In this document: one piece after another, positions 56,338 to 63,909 of the stretch
How positions within the stretch are numbered: position 1 is the first letter of the stretch
Layout of the letters: each line of letters starts with the position of its first letter
Assembly: GCA_023511875.1 (NCBI GenBank)
Contig: JAIMAQ010000006.1
Span: 1-64,000 of the forward strand
Origin: Thermoflavifilum sp.
GTDB taxonomy: Bacteria > Bacteroidota > Bacteroidia > Chitinophagales > Chitinophagaceae
Direction of reading: 5' to 3'
Length of the DNA: 64,000 nt
Notes under the pieces: generated by a model
Seen by the model: only the letters and a program-made list of their open reading frames with translations
Database searches by the model: none
Told to the model about the DNA's origin: nothing
Translations under genes and position numbers: made by a program

Positions 56338-56748
56338 TGTGCAGATCCGGTTTATGGGTGAAAGAATATTAAAATAAGCATCAATAGGATAAAGGAAGGA
56401 TTCATTTCATTTACTCACGCAACCAGGTTTTGCGCGTGAGCAAAACATTATGGATAAGGATAGTCGAGAAATAGAAGAAGGGAGGTAGCTAAAGACTGGT
56501 GATCGACAACACAATAAGCAGAACGATCAATTGTGTAAATCAAGTTCATGTTTGGTAGTTTATGGGTAAAGGAGTGTCAAAAATCAAAGACAATTTTATG
56601 CTATTTGTTTCAAAAAAACAAATAGTTTTTTAACTGTTTTTTATACTTTTTTATCTGCATTAACTATTTATTCAAATTCAACTTTCTTTTTTTCGAAAAT
56701 TCTCCCGTATTTTGAAAGTACTATACATCATCCAAAATTATAACACCC
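56338..56748. other. susC leader and divergent intergenic region
   Basis: 411 bases between the SusC gene and the divergent isomerase/epimerase gene. It contains the interlocking inverted repeats at 56414-56446 and otherwise AT-rich DNA with runs of A and T. No anti-sigma/sigma genes or ORF were found. The only exact minus-strand -7 element (CAAAATTA at 56733-56740) is far from susC, so the susC promoter is not identified. Confidence 0.5.
56414..56446 (-). promoter_or_regulatory. interlocking inverted repeats with pseudoknot topology, susC leader
   Basis: Read in the susC direction: GTTTTGC (56446-56440), TCACGC (56439-56434), GCAAAAC (56433-56427), six bases, then GCGTGA (56420-56415). The first and third segments pair, as do the second and fourth, so the pairings cross as in an H-type pseudoknot, or are mutually exclusive hairpins. 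It lies 77 bases upstream of the presumed ATG at 56337. Whether it is transcribed is not known. Confidence 0.45.
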
Positions 56749-57639
56749 ATGACTAATAGAAGAACTTTCATCCAGCAATTATCGCTGATAGCGGCTTCTA
56801 TGCTTGCTCAACCGCTTCTGGCCAGCACAGAAAAACATGACCGCTCCATTGGTTTACAACTCTATACCATCCGCGATGCCATGGCCAAAGATCCAGCTGG
56901 CTCTCTTGCTCATGTGTCGCGTATTGGCTATCGTGAGCTGGAAGCTGCTACCTACACGGGCACACAAAAATTTTATGGATACACTCCTTCGGCTTATAAA
57001 CAACTACTCGATCAATACCACCTGCACCAAGTGAGTGGACATTATATTTTAGGCGGATTAGAAAAAACAGCTCGCTCACCTCTAGGCAGCATCCAGAATG
57101 GCTGGGAGAAGGCTATTGAAGATGCACATAAGGTAGGGCAACAATATATGGTCTGTGCTTTCCTCATGCCCAATGAACGAAAGACTTTGGATGATTACAA
57201 AAAGGTTGCTGCTTTATTGAACAAAGCAGGTGAACAATGCCATCAAGCAGGTATTCAATTTTGTTATCACAACCACAACTTTGAATTTCAACCCATCGAG
57301 AGGCAAATTCCTTATGAGCTGCTGCTCAAAGAAACCGATCCCCAACTCGTAAAAATGGAAATGGATATTTATTGGGTAAAAAAAGCTGGCCAAGATCCAC
57401 TCCGATTGTTTGCTGCTCATCCTGGCCGCTTTGTGCTATGGCACGTAAAAGACATGGACAATACTCCTCGACATTTCTTTACAGAGGTAGGGCATGGCAT
57501 CATTGATTTTAAAACCATTTTTGCTCATGCAAAAGAAGCCGGCATGCAGCATTTCTTTGTAGAGCAAGACCAGTGCCCGGGAGATCCTTTTGTGAGCATT
57601 ACCGAAAGCTATGACTACCTCAAAAAACTACTCGCTTAA
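56749..57639 (+). CDS. sugar phosphate isomerase/epimerase-like TIM-barrel protein, exported
   Basis: A 296-residue protein of the xylose isomerase-like/AP endonuclease 2 superfamily. The N-terminus NRRTFIQQLSLIAASML resembles a twin-arginine signal, so it probably acts in the periplasm. Barrel segments include SIGLQLYTIRDAMAKD, FCYHNHNFEF, LVKMEMDIYWVKKAGQ, LWHVKDM and FFVEQDQCPGDP, which supply His/Glu/Asp metal ligands. It is divergent from the SusC/SusD operon and may process the imported sugar; this is context-based inference. A strong terminator follows. Confidence 0.88.
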   Translation: MTNRRTFIQQLSLIAASMLAQPLLASTEKHDRSIGLQLYTIRDAMAKDPAGSLAHVSRIGYRELEAATYTGTQKFYGYTPSAYKQLLDQYHLHQVSGHYILGGLEKTARSPLGSIQNGWEKAIEDAHKVGQQYMVCAFLMPNERKTLDDYKKVAALLNKAGEQCHQAGIQFCYHNHNFEFQPIERQIPYELLLKETDPQLVKMEMDIYWVKKAGQDPLRLFAAHPGRFVLWHVKDMDNTPRHFFTEVGHGIIDFKTIFAHAKEAGMQHFFVEQDQCPGDPFVSITESYDYLKKLLA

Positions 57640-57665
57640 CATAAAGACTTCAACTCATCAATATA

Positions 57666-57691
57666 AAAGCCCACCTAAAAAGGTGGGCTTT
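57666..57691. terminator. bidirectional terminator between epimerase and superoxide dismutase genes
   Basis: A 10-bp stem AAAGCCCACC/GGTGGGCTTT around a 6-base loop, with an A-run on one side and T-run on the other, between two convergent genes. Confidence 0.9.
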
Positions 57692-57719
57692 TTATGATCA
57701 TTTCTTAAAAAGTATAACT

Positions 57720-58328
57720 TTATTTCAAGGCAGCTTCATAACGTTTCTCCACTTCGGGCCAATTGACAATATTCCAAAAAGCATTCACATAATCGGCACG
57801 GCGATTTTGGTATTTCAAATAATAAGCATGCTCCCATACATCCAATCCGAATATGGGCGTACCTCGTTGTTCGGCCACATCCATGAGGGGATTGTCTTGA
57901 TTGGGCGTAGAAGTAATCACCAAATTCCCATTTTGCACAATCAACCATGCCCATCCACTCCCAAAACGCCCCATAGCGGCTTTATTAAACTCTTCTTTAA
58001 ACTTATCAAAGCTACCAAAACTCTTGTTGATAGCTTCTGCTAGCTTGCCAGTAGGCTGGCCACCCCCTTTCGGAGAAAGAATAGTCCAAAACAAGGAATG
58101 GTTGTAATGCCCGCCACCATTATTTCGCACGGCAACGGGGTATTTGGATACGTTTTTGAGAATCTCTTCAATACTTTTGCTTTCTGCATCGGTGCCTGCA
58201 ATGGCATTGTTGAGATTGGTTACATAACCACCATGATGCTTATCATGATGAATTTCCATTGTGGTTTTATCAATGTGGGGCTCGAGTGCATCAGAAGCAT
58301 ACGGTAAGGGAGGAAGTGTAAATGCCAT
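57720..58328 (-). CDS. superoxide dismutase (Fe/Mn family)
   Basis: A 202-residue cytoplasmic enzyme converting superoxide to hydrogen peroxide and oxygen. Metal ligands and signatures are clear: [23 protein letters not shown], and the family signature [27 protein letters not shown] and TPNQDNPL are also present. Iron versus manganese use cannot be decided safely. It has a canonical promoter (58375-58404) and a terminator, so it is a single-gene unit. Confidence 0.96.
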   Translation of the reverse strand: MAFTLPPLPYASDALEPHIDKTTMEIHHDKHHGGYVTNLNNAIAGTDAESKSIEEILKNVSKYPVAVRNNGGGHYNHSLFWTILSPKGGGQPTGKLAEAINKSFGSFDKFKEEFNKAAMGRFGSGWAWLIVQNGNLVITSTPNQDNPLMDVAEQRGTPIFGLDVWEHAYYLKYQNRRADYVNAFWNIVNWPEVEKRYEAALK

Positions 58329-58374
58329 AACTTAAAGATTTTAAAGGGTTAAAAATGAATGACTAACAGTTCAA

Positions 58375-58404
58375 CAAAAATACAACAATATTTGCCTATG
58401 GCAA
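58375..58404 (-). promoter_or_regulatory. superoxide dismutase promoter (TTG-N19-TATTTTTG)
   Basis: On the minus strand TTG (58404-58402) and TATTTTTG (58382-58375) are 19 bases apart, matching the Bacteroidota consensus, with a leader of about 40 bases. Confidence 0.65.
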
Positions 58405-58422
58405 GTCATACACTTATCAATT

Positions 58423-58878
58423 TTACGTACGCAGCCATGGGCGAGCAATCTCGCGGAATGGCCAGGGCACCGCTAGCAAAATCAGCAACAAGGCAATACC
58501 AAAAAAAATCACCGAACGTGATAGTTTTTGGTGATTTTCCGTCGCTTTTTTCACCCGACTCCAACCTATATGCACCAATGCCCAGGCGATCAACATCATC
58601 ACTTCATGCTCTACTGTAAAAAAGCGAATAGAGGCATTTTCCATGGCTTGCGACATATGGCTCCATTCCGAGACCCATCCGCCTACAACATATAAAACAA
58701 TGCCTATAAGCAGCTGAAGATCACAACTGATCATGAACCATAACCCACTTCTTCGATGCACCGAAAGATATGGCTTGCGGCCAATAAGCCCGATGAAGGC
58801 ACTTATCCAAGCCCATAGTCCCAAAATAATGACTGCCCAACGCAGCCAATTATGTAGAATAAGAAAAAACGTATGCAT
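58423..58878 (-). CDS. small four-helix membrane protein (cytochrome b-like annotation)
   Basis: A 151-residue integral membrane protein from ATG 58878 (MHTFFLILHNWLRWAVIILG); the open frame continues 17 codons upstream over the promoter. It has four membrane helices and conserved-looking histidines (LHNWLRW, VHRRSGLWF, TVEHEVMMLIAWALVHIG) spaced like haem or quinone ligands. Similar Bacteroidota proteins are, as I recall, labelled cytochrome b-like, without proof. It has its own promoter and is divergent from the XRE-S24 regulator. Confidence 0.75.
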   Translation of the reverse strand: MHTFFLILHNWLRWAVIILGLWAWISAFIGLIGRKPYLSVHRRSGLWFMISCDLQLLIGIVLYVVGGWVSEWSHMSQAMENASIRFFTVEHEVMMLIAWALVHIGWSRVKKATENHQKLSRSVIFFGIALLLILLAVPWPFREIARPWLRT

Positions 58879-58898
58879 ACGCTGTTGGTTAATCTCAA

Positions 58899-58929
58899 CA
58901 AAAATAGCTTGTGCAGCATTGATTTCCAA
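58899..58929 (-). promoter_or_regulatory. promoter of the four-helix membrane protein (TTG-N20-TATTTTTG)
   Basis: On the minus strand TTG (58929-58927) and TATTTTTG (58906-58899) are 20 bases apart; the -7 element is 20 bases before the ATG at 58878. It supports that start. Confidence 0.6.
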
Positions 58930-58960
58930 TTTTTACGTATTAAAAGTACGGGAACAATAC

Positions 58961-58968
58961 TAAATTTG
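58961..58968 (+). promoter_or_regulatory. -7 element (TAAATTTG) of the XRE-S24 regulator gene
   Basis: An exact TAnnTTTG 21 bases before ATG 58990, in the divergent region shared with the membrane protein gene. It argues against the upstream in-frame start at 58873. Confidence 0.5.
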
Positions 58969-58989
58969 TTAGCACATACAAATCCATAT

Positions 58990-59736
58990 ATGTCTTTTGC
59001 GGGAAAAAACATTCGCATCTTACGGCAACAAAAAGGACTTACGCAGCAAGCATTTGCCGATAAGATTGGTATTAAACGTTCTTTATTGGGGGCCTATGAA
59101 GAGCAACGCGCCGAGCCTCGCTTAGAAGTGCTGCAGAAAATTTCAGAATGGTTTGATATCAGTCTTGAAGATCTACTCTTGCAAGACCTATCGGCTCCTG
59201 GTGCTCGGTTGAGACGCTTGAAACAACAGGCACAACAAGCTCCTCGACAACGTATTGAATTTGTTCCGCAAAAAGCTGCAGCTGGCTATTTACAAGGCTA
59301 TAGTGATGAAGAATTTATTGAAGAGCTTAACACCTTTACCCTTCCTATGCTGGGAGCTGGGCATTACCGAGCTTTTGAAATCACGGGCGATTCTATGTTG
59401 CCTGTAGAATCGGGCTCTGTGGTGGTGGGGCATCAAATTCATGAATGGGATGATATCAAAAACCAACAAACTTATATCATCGTCACCCGCCAAGAGGGTA
59501 TTGTGTACAAACGTATTCAGAAAAGCAACCGTACTCCTCAAAAAATTACCCTTGTTTCCGATAATCCTGCTTATCCACCCTATACCATTCAAAAAGAAGA
59601 CGTGTTAGAGATCTGGCAAGCCGATTTAATCATTAGCCCACCGCCTCAAAAGCCACGTATCAGCGTGAATCAACTGGCCGAGGTTGTCCAGCAGCTCCAA
59701 TCGAGAGTAGAACGGCTCCAGAAAAAATCTCGATGA
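58990..59736 (+). CDS. XRE-family regulator with S24 (LexA-like) peptidase domain
   Basis: A 248-residue repressor-like protein. Residues ~7-62 are a helix-turn-helix (IRILRQQKGLTQQAFADKIG, KRSLLGAYEEQRAEP). A linker carries AAAGY with a candidate Ala98-Gly99 self-cleavage site. The S24 domain has catalytic Ser135 (ITGDSMLP) and Lys174 (GIVYKRIQ). The C-terminus is a short coiled coil (VVQQLQSRVERLQKK). The architecture is that of LexA/CI-type regulators inactivated by self-cleavage; the genes it controls are unknown, but the divergent membrane protein shares its promoter region. Confidence 0.88.
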   Translation: MSFAGKNIRILRQQKGLTQQAFADKIGIKRSLLGAYEEQRAEPRLEVLQKISEWFDISLEDLLLQDLSAPGARLRRLKQQAQQAPRQRIEFVPQKAAAGYLQGYSDEEFIEELNTFTLPMLGAGHYRAFEITGDSMLPVESGSVVVGHQIHEWDDIKNQQTYIIVTRQEGIVYKRIQKSNRTPQKITLVSDNPAYPPYTIQKEDVLEIWQADLIISPPPQKPRISVNQLAEVVQQLQSRVERLQKKSR

Positions 59737-59753
59737 GCGCATGCCGTATACAC

Positions 59754-60482
59754 CTATCTACTCCTATTCACATTGCGCAAAATTTTTAGCCCCTTTGTAA
59801 TAGGCACCACAGCATGAGGCAAAATGGCAAACACTTGATCTCCTGGTTGTAGATGCACCATATACCTACCGGTAAACATTCCAAAAGCAGGTAAGATAGC
59901 GTACCCGGCAGCGAAATAAAAACAAGGGAAGGCATATGCTTGACGTGCCTTGCCTTTCATACGAATATATGGATGCACATGCCCAGAAAGAATATATAGC
60001 CCTCGATTTACTTCGGGCAAAACGGTATGAGCATCTTGATAGTCATGCACCAAATAAAAAGGCGGTAATGACCATGCTGGTTTAACCTGTATATCTAGGG
60101 CTGCATACTGTTCTTGTGGTAAAACATCATGATTGCCTTTGATTAAATAAAAATCCAGGTTTCGAAATTGTCTTTGCCACAGCCTAATTTCATGGATAGA
60201 TGTGTTGATCTCGCTGTGAAACCAATCGCCCAGCATGATGATCTCACGAGGCGCATAACGCACAATCAAGCTTTGCAAACGTCGCAAATCTTCTAAGTTG
60301 GTTTCAGCCGGCACAGCAATACCGGCTTTTCGGAAGTGAGCCGCTTTACCCAAGTGTAAATCTGCCAATAACAAAGCTGCACGTTCTTCCCAGTAAATCG
60401 CTTTTTCGGGAAGCAAATGCAACGTTTGCTCACAACAGACTAACCGCAATCCAGGAGTAGATGTATGGCTTACAACGGCCAT
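59754..60482 (-). CDS. pdeM: PdeM-like metallophosphoesterase
   Basis: A 242-residue calcineurin-like phosphoesterase of the ligase-associated DNA damage response type. Metal-binding motifs are complete: LLLADLHLGKAAHFRKAG, IIMLGDWFHSEIN, FYLIKGNHDVLP, FYLVHDYQ and YILSGHVHPYI. Members usually sit next to an ATP-dependent DNA ligase, a helicase and an exonuclease; none is in this window. Its start overlaps the end of the nitronate monooxygenase-like gene by 13 bases (19 if the first in-frame Met is used), so it is the last gene of that operon. Confidence 0.88.
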   Translation of the reverse strand: MAVVSHTSTPGLRLVCCEQTLHLLPEKAIYWEERAALLLADLHLGKAAHFRKAGIAVPAETNLEDLRRLQSLIVRYAPREIIMLGDWFHSEINTSIHEIRLWQRQFRNLDFYLIKGNHDVLPQEQYAALDIQVKPAWSLPPFYLVHDYQDAHTVLPEVNRGLYILSGHVHPYIRMKGKARQAYAFPCFYFAAGYAILPAFGMFTGRYMVHLQPGDQVFAILPHAVVPITKGLKILRNVNRSR

Positions 60483-61417
60483 GAGCAAATAGCTTCTTTA
60501 ATTTCACAAAATTCTTTCCAGATCTCCTGTACCACTTCGGCTGCAGGGCGAATATCTTTCACCAGAGCCGCTACCTGGCCAATTTCCAATTCGCCATTTT
60601 CTAGGTCTCCTTCAAACATGCCTTTTTTTGCGCGACCCTTCCCCAACAAAGCTTGCAATTCTTCTACCGGAGCACACCTGCTTTCTGCCTCTTGTATCTG
60701 TTGAAAGAATGGATTTCTTAGCAACCGCACGGGTACCAATCTTTTCAAGGTAAGCATAGTATCTCCTTCTTGCGAGCGAATCACGGCTTGTTTGAAAGCC
60801 AGATGGGCAGAGGCTTCGTGAGTAGCGACAAATCGGGTACCAATTTGCACAGCTTCTGCACCCAGGGCAAAAGCAGCCATCATGGCTCTTCCGCTGGCTA
60901 TACCTCCAGCAGCAATTACTGGAATGCTTACGGCCTCACATACCAGAGGCACTAAGCACATGGTGGTGGTTTCTTCACGTCCATTATGGCCACCTGCTTC
61001 AAAACCTTCGGCCACGACGGCATCGCAGCCCGCATCTTGCGCTTTCAAAGCATATTTGGCTCCGGGAACCACGTGCACCACCGTGATTCCATGCGATTTC
61101 AAGAATGCAGTCCATTTAGCGGGGCTCCCTCCAGAGGTAAACACAATGCGTATGCCCTCTTCTACAATGATCCGCATGTGCTGATCAATATCTGGGTATA
61201 GCAGTGGCACATTCACTCCAAAAGGCTTATCTGTAGCCGCTTTGCACTTGCGAATATGTTCCCGCAATACATCGGGGTACATGCTTCCCGAACCAATCAA
61301 GCCCAATCCTCCAGCATTGCTCACTGCACTGGCTAATCTCCAGCCAGCCGTCCAAACCATGCCTGCCTGAATGATAGGATATTGAATGCCCAACAAACGA
61401 GTGACTCGATTTTCCAT
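60470..61417 (-). CDS. nitronate monooxygenase / FabK-like flavin enzyme
   Basis: A 315-residue FMN-dependent TIM-barrel oxidoreductase. It starts RVTRLLGIQYPIIQAGMVWT; VVAEGFEAGGHNGREE holds the active-site His region; IPVIAAGGIASGRAMMAAFALGAEAVQIGT (split here) is the phosphate-binding part. The family covers nitronate monooxygenases and enoyl-ACP reductase FabK; sequence alone does not separate them here. It lies one base after the nucleotidyltransferase stop and overlaps pdeM. Confidence 0.85.
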   Translation of the reverse strand: MENRVTRLLGIQYPIIQAGMVWTAGWRLASAVSNAGGLGLIGSGSMYPDVLREHIRKCKAATDKPFGVNVPLLYPDIDQHMRIIVEEGIRIVFTSGGSPAKWTAFLKSHGITVVHVVPGAKYALKAQDAGCDAVVAEGFEAGGHNGREETTTMCLVPLVCEAVSIPVIAAGGIASGRAMMAAFALGAEAVQIGTRFVATHEASAHLAFKQAVIRSQEGDTMLTLKRLVPVRLLRNPFFQQIQEAESRCAPVEELQALLGKGRAKKGMFEGDLENGELEIGQVAALVKDIRPAAEVVQEIWKEFCEIKEAICSWPL

Positions 61418-61418
61418 C

Positions 61419-62414
61419 TTATTCGAAGTCGATTTCAGTATTATCTCCTATGTTTAAATGCTGTGAAAACCCTCTCAAGCGTGCATCACTACCTATCAAA
61501 GAATCAGACAACACCACTTCATTGAGCTTACTGTAAGCCCCAATAATCGACTGCTGGATGATGCATCGTTGAATTACCGTGTGCTCGCCAATCGTCACAT
61601 TTGGACCAATAATAGAATCGCTAATCTGGCAGCCTTCGGCAATGCTTACAGGCTGCACGATGATGCTATTTTTTACTGCACCTGGAGAAATTGGTATCTG
61701 TTGTTGCTTTTTCAACAACGTGGCATTGGATTCGAGCAATTTATCTTTTCTCCCACAGTCAAACCACACCGAAATCGGAAAAGGCAAAAAGGTTATGCCT
61801 TTCTGAATCATACACGCAATCCCATCTGTAAGTTGAATCTCATCATACGAGCGAATGTTTTGCTCCACCAGCTGAGTCAGGCAATCAAACAGCACCACCG
61901 TATCTACAATCTTGTAAACACCTACTAAAGCCGTATTGGTGGTAGGTATGCGAGGCTTCTCTTCTACATGCACAATGTGATGGGTGCGATCATCTATTTC
62001 GGCAACACCAAAATCTCTCGGATCATCTACCTTTTTGATGCCCAGCATATTGGCCGGTGATTGTATGACTTCTTGCCAATTACATTCGCATATGGTATCG
62101 CCCATGACGATGATCACTTCATCGTTTTGAACGATATCTTTGGCCAACCATACCGCATGCCCTACGCCTTCTCGATCGGTTTGATGTACAAAATGGCTAT
62201 GTAAATGCGGATATTTCTCTTGGATATATGCCCGAATCTTTTCTCCCAGGTGCCCGGTAATGAAAATAAATTCACGCACACCAGCTTCATACAACGGATC
62301 TATGATAAAATTCAGCAAAGGCTTGCCAGCAAGCGGAATCAAGGCTTTGGGCTGAGTATAAGTATGTGGCCGTAGCTTAGTACCCGCTCCGGCTACAGGA
62401 ATAATGACTTTCAT
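61419..62414 (-). CDS. sugar-phosphate nucleotidyltransferase
   Basis: A 331-residue enzyme that activates a sugar-1-phosphate with an NTP. The nucleotide-binding signature is VAGAGTKLRPHTYTQPKALI, followed by VIIVMGDTICECNW, VEEKPRIPTT and WFDCGRKDKLLESN. The C-terminal ~80 residues are hexapeptide turns of a left-handed beta helix (CQISDSIIGPNVTIGEHTVI). This fits glucose-1-phosphate thymidylyltransferase-like enzymes, but the actual sugar and base are open. First gene of the operon with the nitronate monooxygenase-like gene and pdeM. Confidence 0.88.
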   Translation of the reverse strand: MKVIIPVAGAGTKLRPHTYTQPKALIPLAGKPLLNFIIDPLYEAGVREFIFITGHLGEKIRAYIQEKYPHLHSHFVHQTDREGVGHAVWLAKDIVQNDEVIIVMGDTICECNWQEVIQSPANMLGIKKVDDPRDFGVAEIDDRTHHIVHVEEKPRIPTTNTALVGVYKIVDTVVLFDCLTQLVEQNIRSYDEIQLTDGIACMIQKGITFLPFPISVWFDCGRKDKLLESNATLLKKQQQIPISPGAVKNSIIVQPVSIAEGCQISDSIIGPNVTIGEHTVIQRCIIQQSIIGAYSKLNEVVLSDSLIGSDARLRGFSQHLNIGDNTEIDFE

Positions 62415-62493
62415 AATAAATGTTTAATGATAAACATATTTCCCTCCGTACGTTAAAATAACGCGCTTGAATCTATTTTAGGTCGTGAAATTA

Positions 62494-62540
62494 ACCATAA
62501 ATCACGGGGCAGAAAATTCCTATCATAAACGATTTATGGT
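62494..62540. promoter_or_regulatory. 10-bp perfect inverted repeat upstream of glyA
   Basis: ACCATAAATC (62494-62503) and its exact complement GATTTATGGT (62531-62540) are 27 bases apart; the right arm ends one base before the glyA -7 element. Position suggests an operator spanning the -15 to -60 region, not an RNA hairpin, since it lies upstream of the expected transcription start. Confidence 0.55.
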
Positions 62541-62541
62541 C

Positions 62542-62549
62542 TATTTTTG
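62542..62549 (+). promoter_or_regulatory. -7 element (TATTTTTG) of glyA
   Basis: An exact TAnnTTTG 11 bases before the glyA ATG, giving a very short leader. No good -33 TTG is seen; that position is occupied by the inverted-repeat region. Confidence 0.55.
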
Positions 62550-62560
62550 CGAAAAACATC

Positions 62561-63844
62561 ATGCTTCGCGACGAGCAAATCTTCCACATCATCCGCCAGG
62601 AATTAGAACGCCAACGCAAAGGACTGGAATTAATTGCTTCAGAAAACTTCACCAGCCTGCAAGTGATGCAAGCGATGGGCCAGGTGATGACCAATAAATA
62701 TGCAGAAGGATATCCTGGACACCGCTACTATGGCGGTTGCGAATATGTAGACCAAAGTGAACAGCTGGCTATCGACCGTGCTAAACAAATTTTTGGTGCA
62801 GCATATGCCAATGTACAACCTCATTCTGGTGCGCAAGCCAATGCTGCCATCATGCTGGCTATACTACAACCCGGCGATAAAATCTTAGGACTCAACCTGA
62901 GCATGGGAGGGCATCTTACCCATGGCTCACCCGTCAATTACTCTGGCCGTCTATACCATGCCTTGTTTTACGGTGTAGATCGGGAAACGGGAAGAGTAGA
63001 CTATGATCAACTCGAGCAAATAGCCCTTGCCGAAAAGCCCAAGCTCATCATCTGCGGAGCCTCGGCCTATAGCCGCGATTGGGACTATGCCCGCATTCGC
63101 CGAGTGGCCGATGAAATTGGGGCCTTCGTCATGGCCGATATTGCACATCCAGCCGGATTGATAGCGAAACAGCTCCTCCAATCACCTTTCGAGCATTGCC
63201 ATTTCATCACCACAACTACCCATAAAACCCTTCGCGGTCCAAGAGGAGGCATGATTCTCATGGGAAAAGATTTCGAAAATCCTTTTGGCATCAAAACCCC
63301 TAAAGGAGAAATCCGTATGATGAGCTCACTCATCGATGCGGCCGTGTTTCCTGGTATCCAAGGTGGCCCCTTAGAACACATCATCGCTGCTAAAGCCGTA
63401 GCCTTTTTTGAAGTCCTGACCGAATCTTTTACGGCTTATGCCCGCCAAATCATCGCCAACGCACAAGCCATGGCTAAGGCTTTCATAGACAAAGGCTATC
63501 ATATTGTTTCTGGCGGAACCGATAACCATCTGCTGCTCATCGATCTGCGCAATAAAAACATCACTGGTCGAAAAGCCGAACAAACCCTGGTAAAAGCCGA
63601 TATCACCGTCAATAAAAACATGGTGCCCTTTGATGATAAATCGCCTTTTGTGACTTCGGGCATCCGCATCGGTGTGCCGGCTATTACCACACGCGGCCTC
63701 AAAGAAGAACATATGCCCCAAATCGTGGAATGGATAGATGAACTGATTCGCCACCCGGATGATGAGCAAAGAATCACTTCCATTAAACTGGCCGTGAATC
63801 GGTTTATGGAACAATTTCCCCTTTATCCTGAATTGGGGCAATGA
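62561..63844 (+). CDS. glyA: serine hydroxymethyltransferase
   Basis: A 427-residue PLP enzyme interconverting serine and glycine while loading one-carbon units on tetrahydrofolate. Signatures: [52 protein letters not shown], and the PLP lysine in [15 protein letters not shown] (Lys222). The end ([31 protein letters not shown]) is also typical. The start is supported by the -7 element 11 bases upstream. It is divergent from the nucleotidyltransferase operon. Confidence 0.97.
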   Translation: MLRDEQIFHIIRQELERQRKGLELIASENFTSLQVMQAMGQVMTNKYAEGYPGHRYYGGCEYVDQSEQLAIDRAKQIFGAAYANVQPHSGAQANAAIMLAILQPGDKILGLNLSMGGHLTHGSPVNYSGRLYHALFYGVDRETGRVDYDQLEQIALAEKPKLIICGASAYSRDWDYARIRRVADEIGAFVMADIAHPAGLIAKQLLQSPFEHCHFITTTTHKTLRGPRGGMILMGKDFENPFGIKTPKGEIRMMSSLIDAAVFPGIQGGPLEHIIAAKAVAFFEVLTESFTAYARQIIANAQAMAKAFIDKGYHIVSGGTDNHLLLIDLRNKNITGRKAEQTLVKADITVNKNMVPFDDKSPFVTSGIRIGVPAITTRGLKEEHMPQIVEWIDELIRHPDDEQRITSIKLAVNRFMEQFPLYPELGQ

Positions 63845-63909
63845 TCGTTTCTTAACGATTCATTTCTGGCTATTTGTCCATAAGCCGGAATGCCTGCGCA
63901 ACTACGAGT

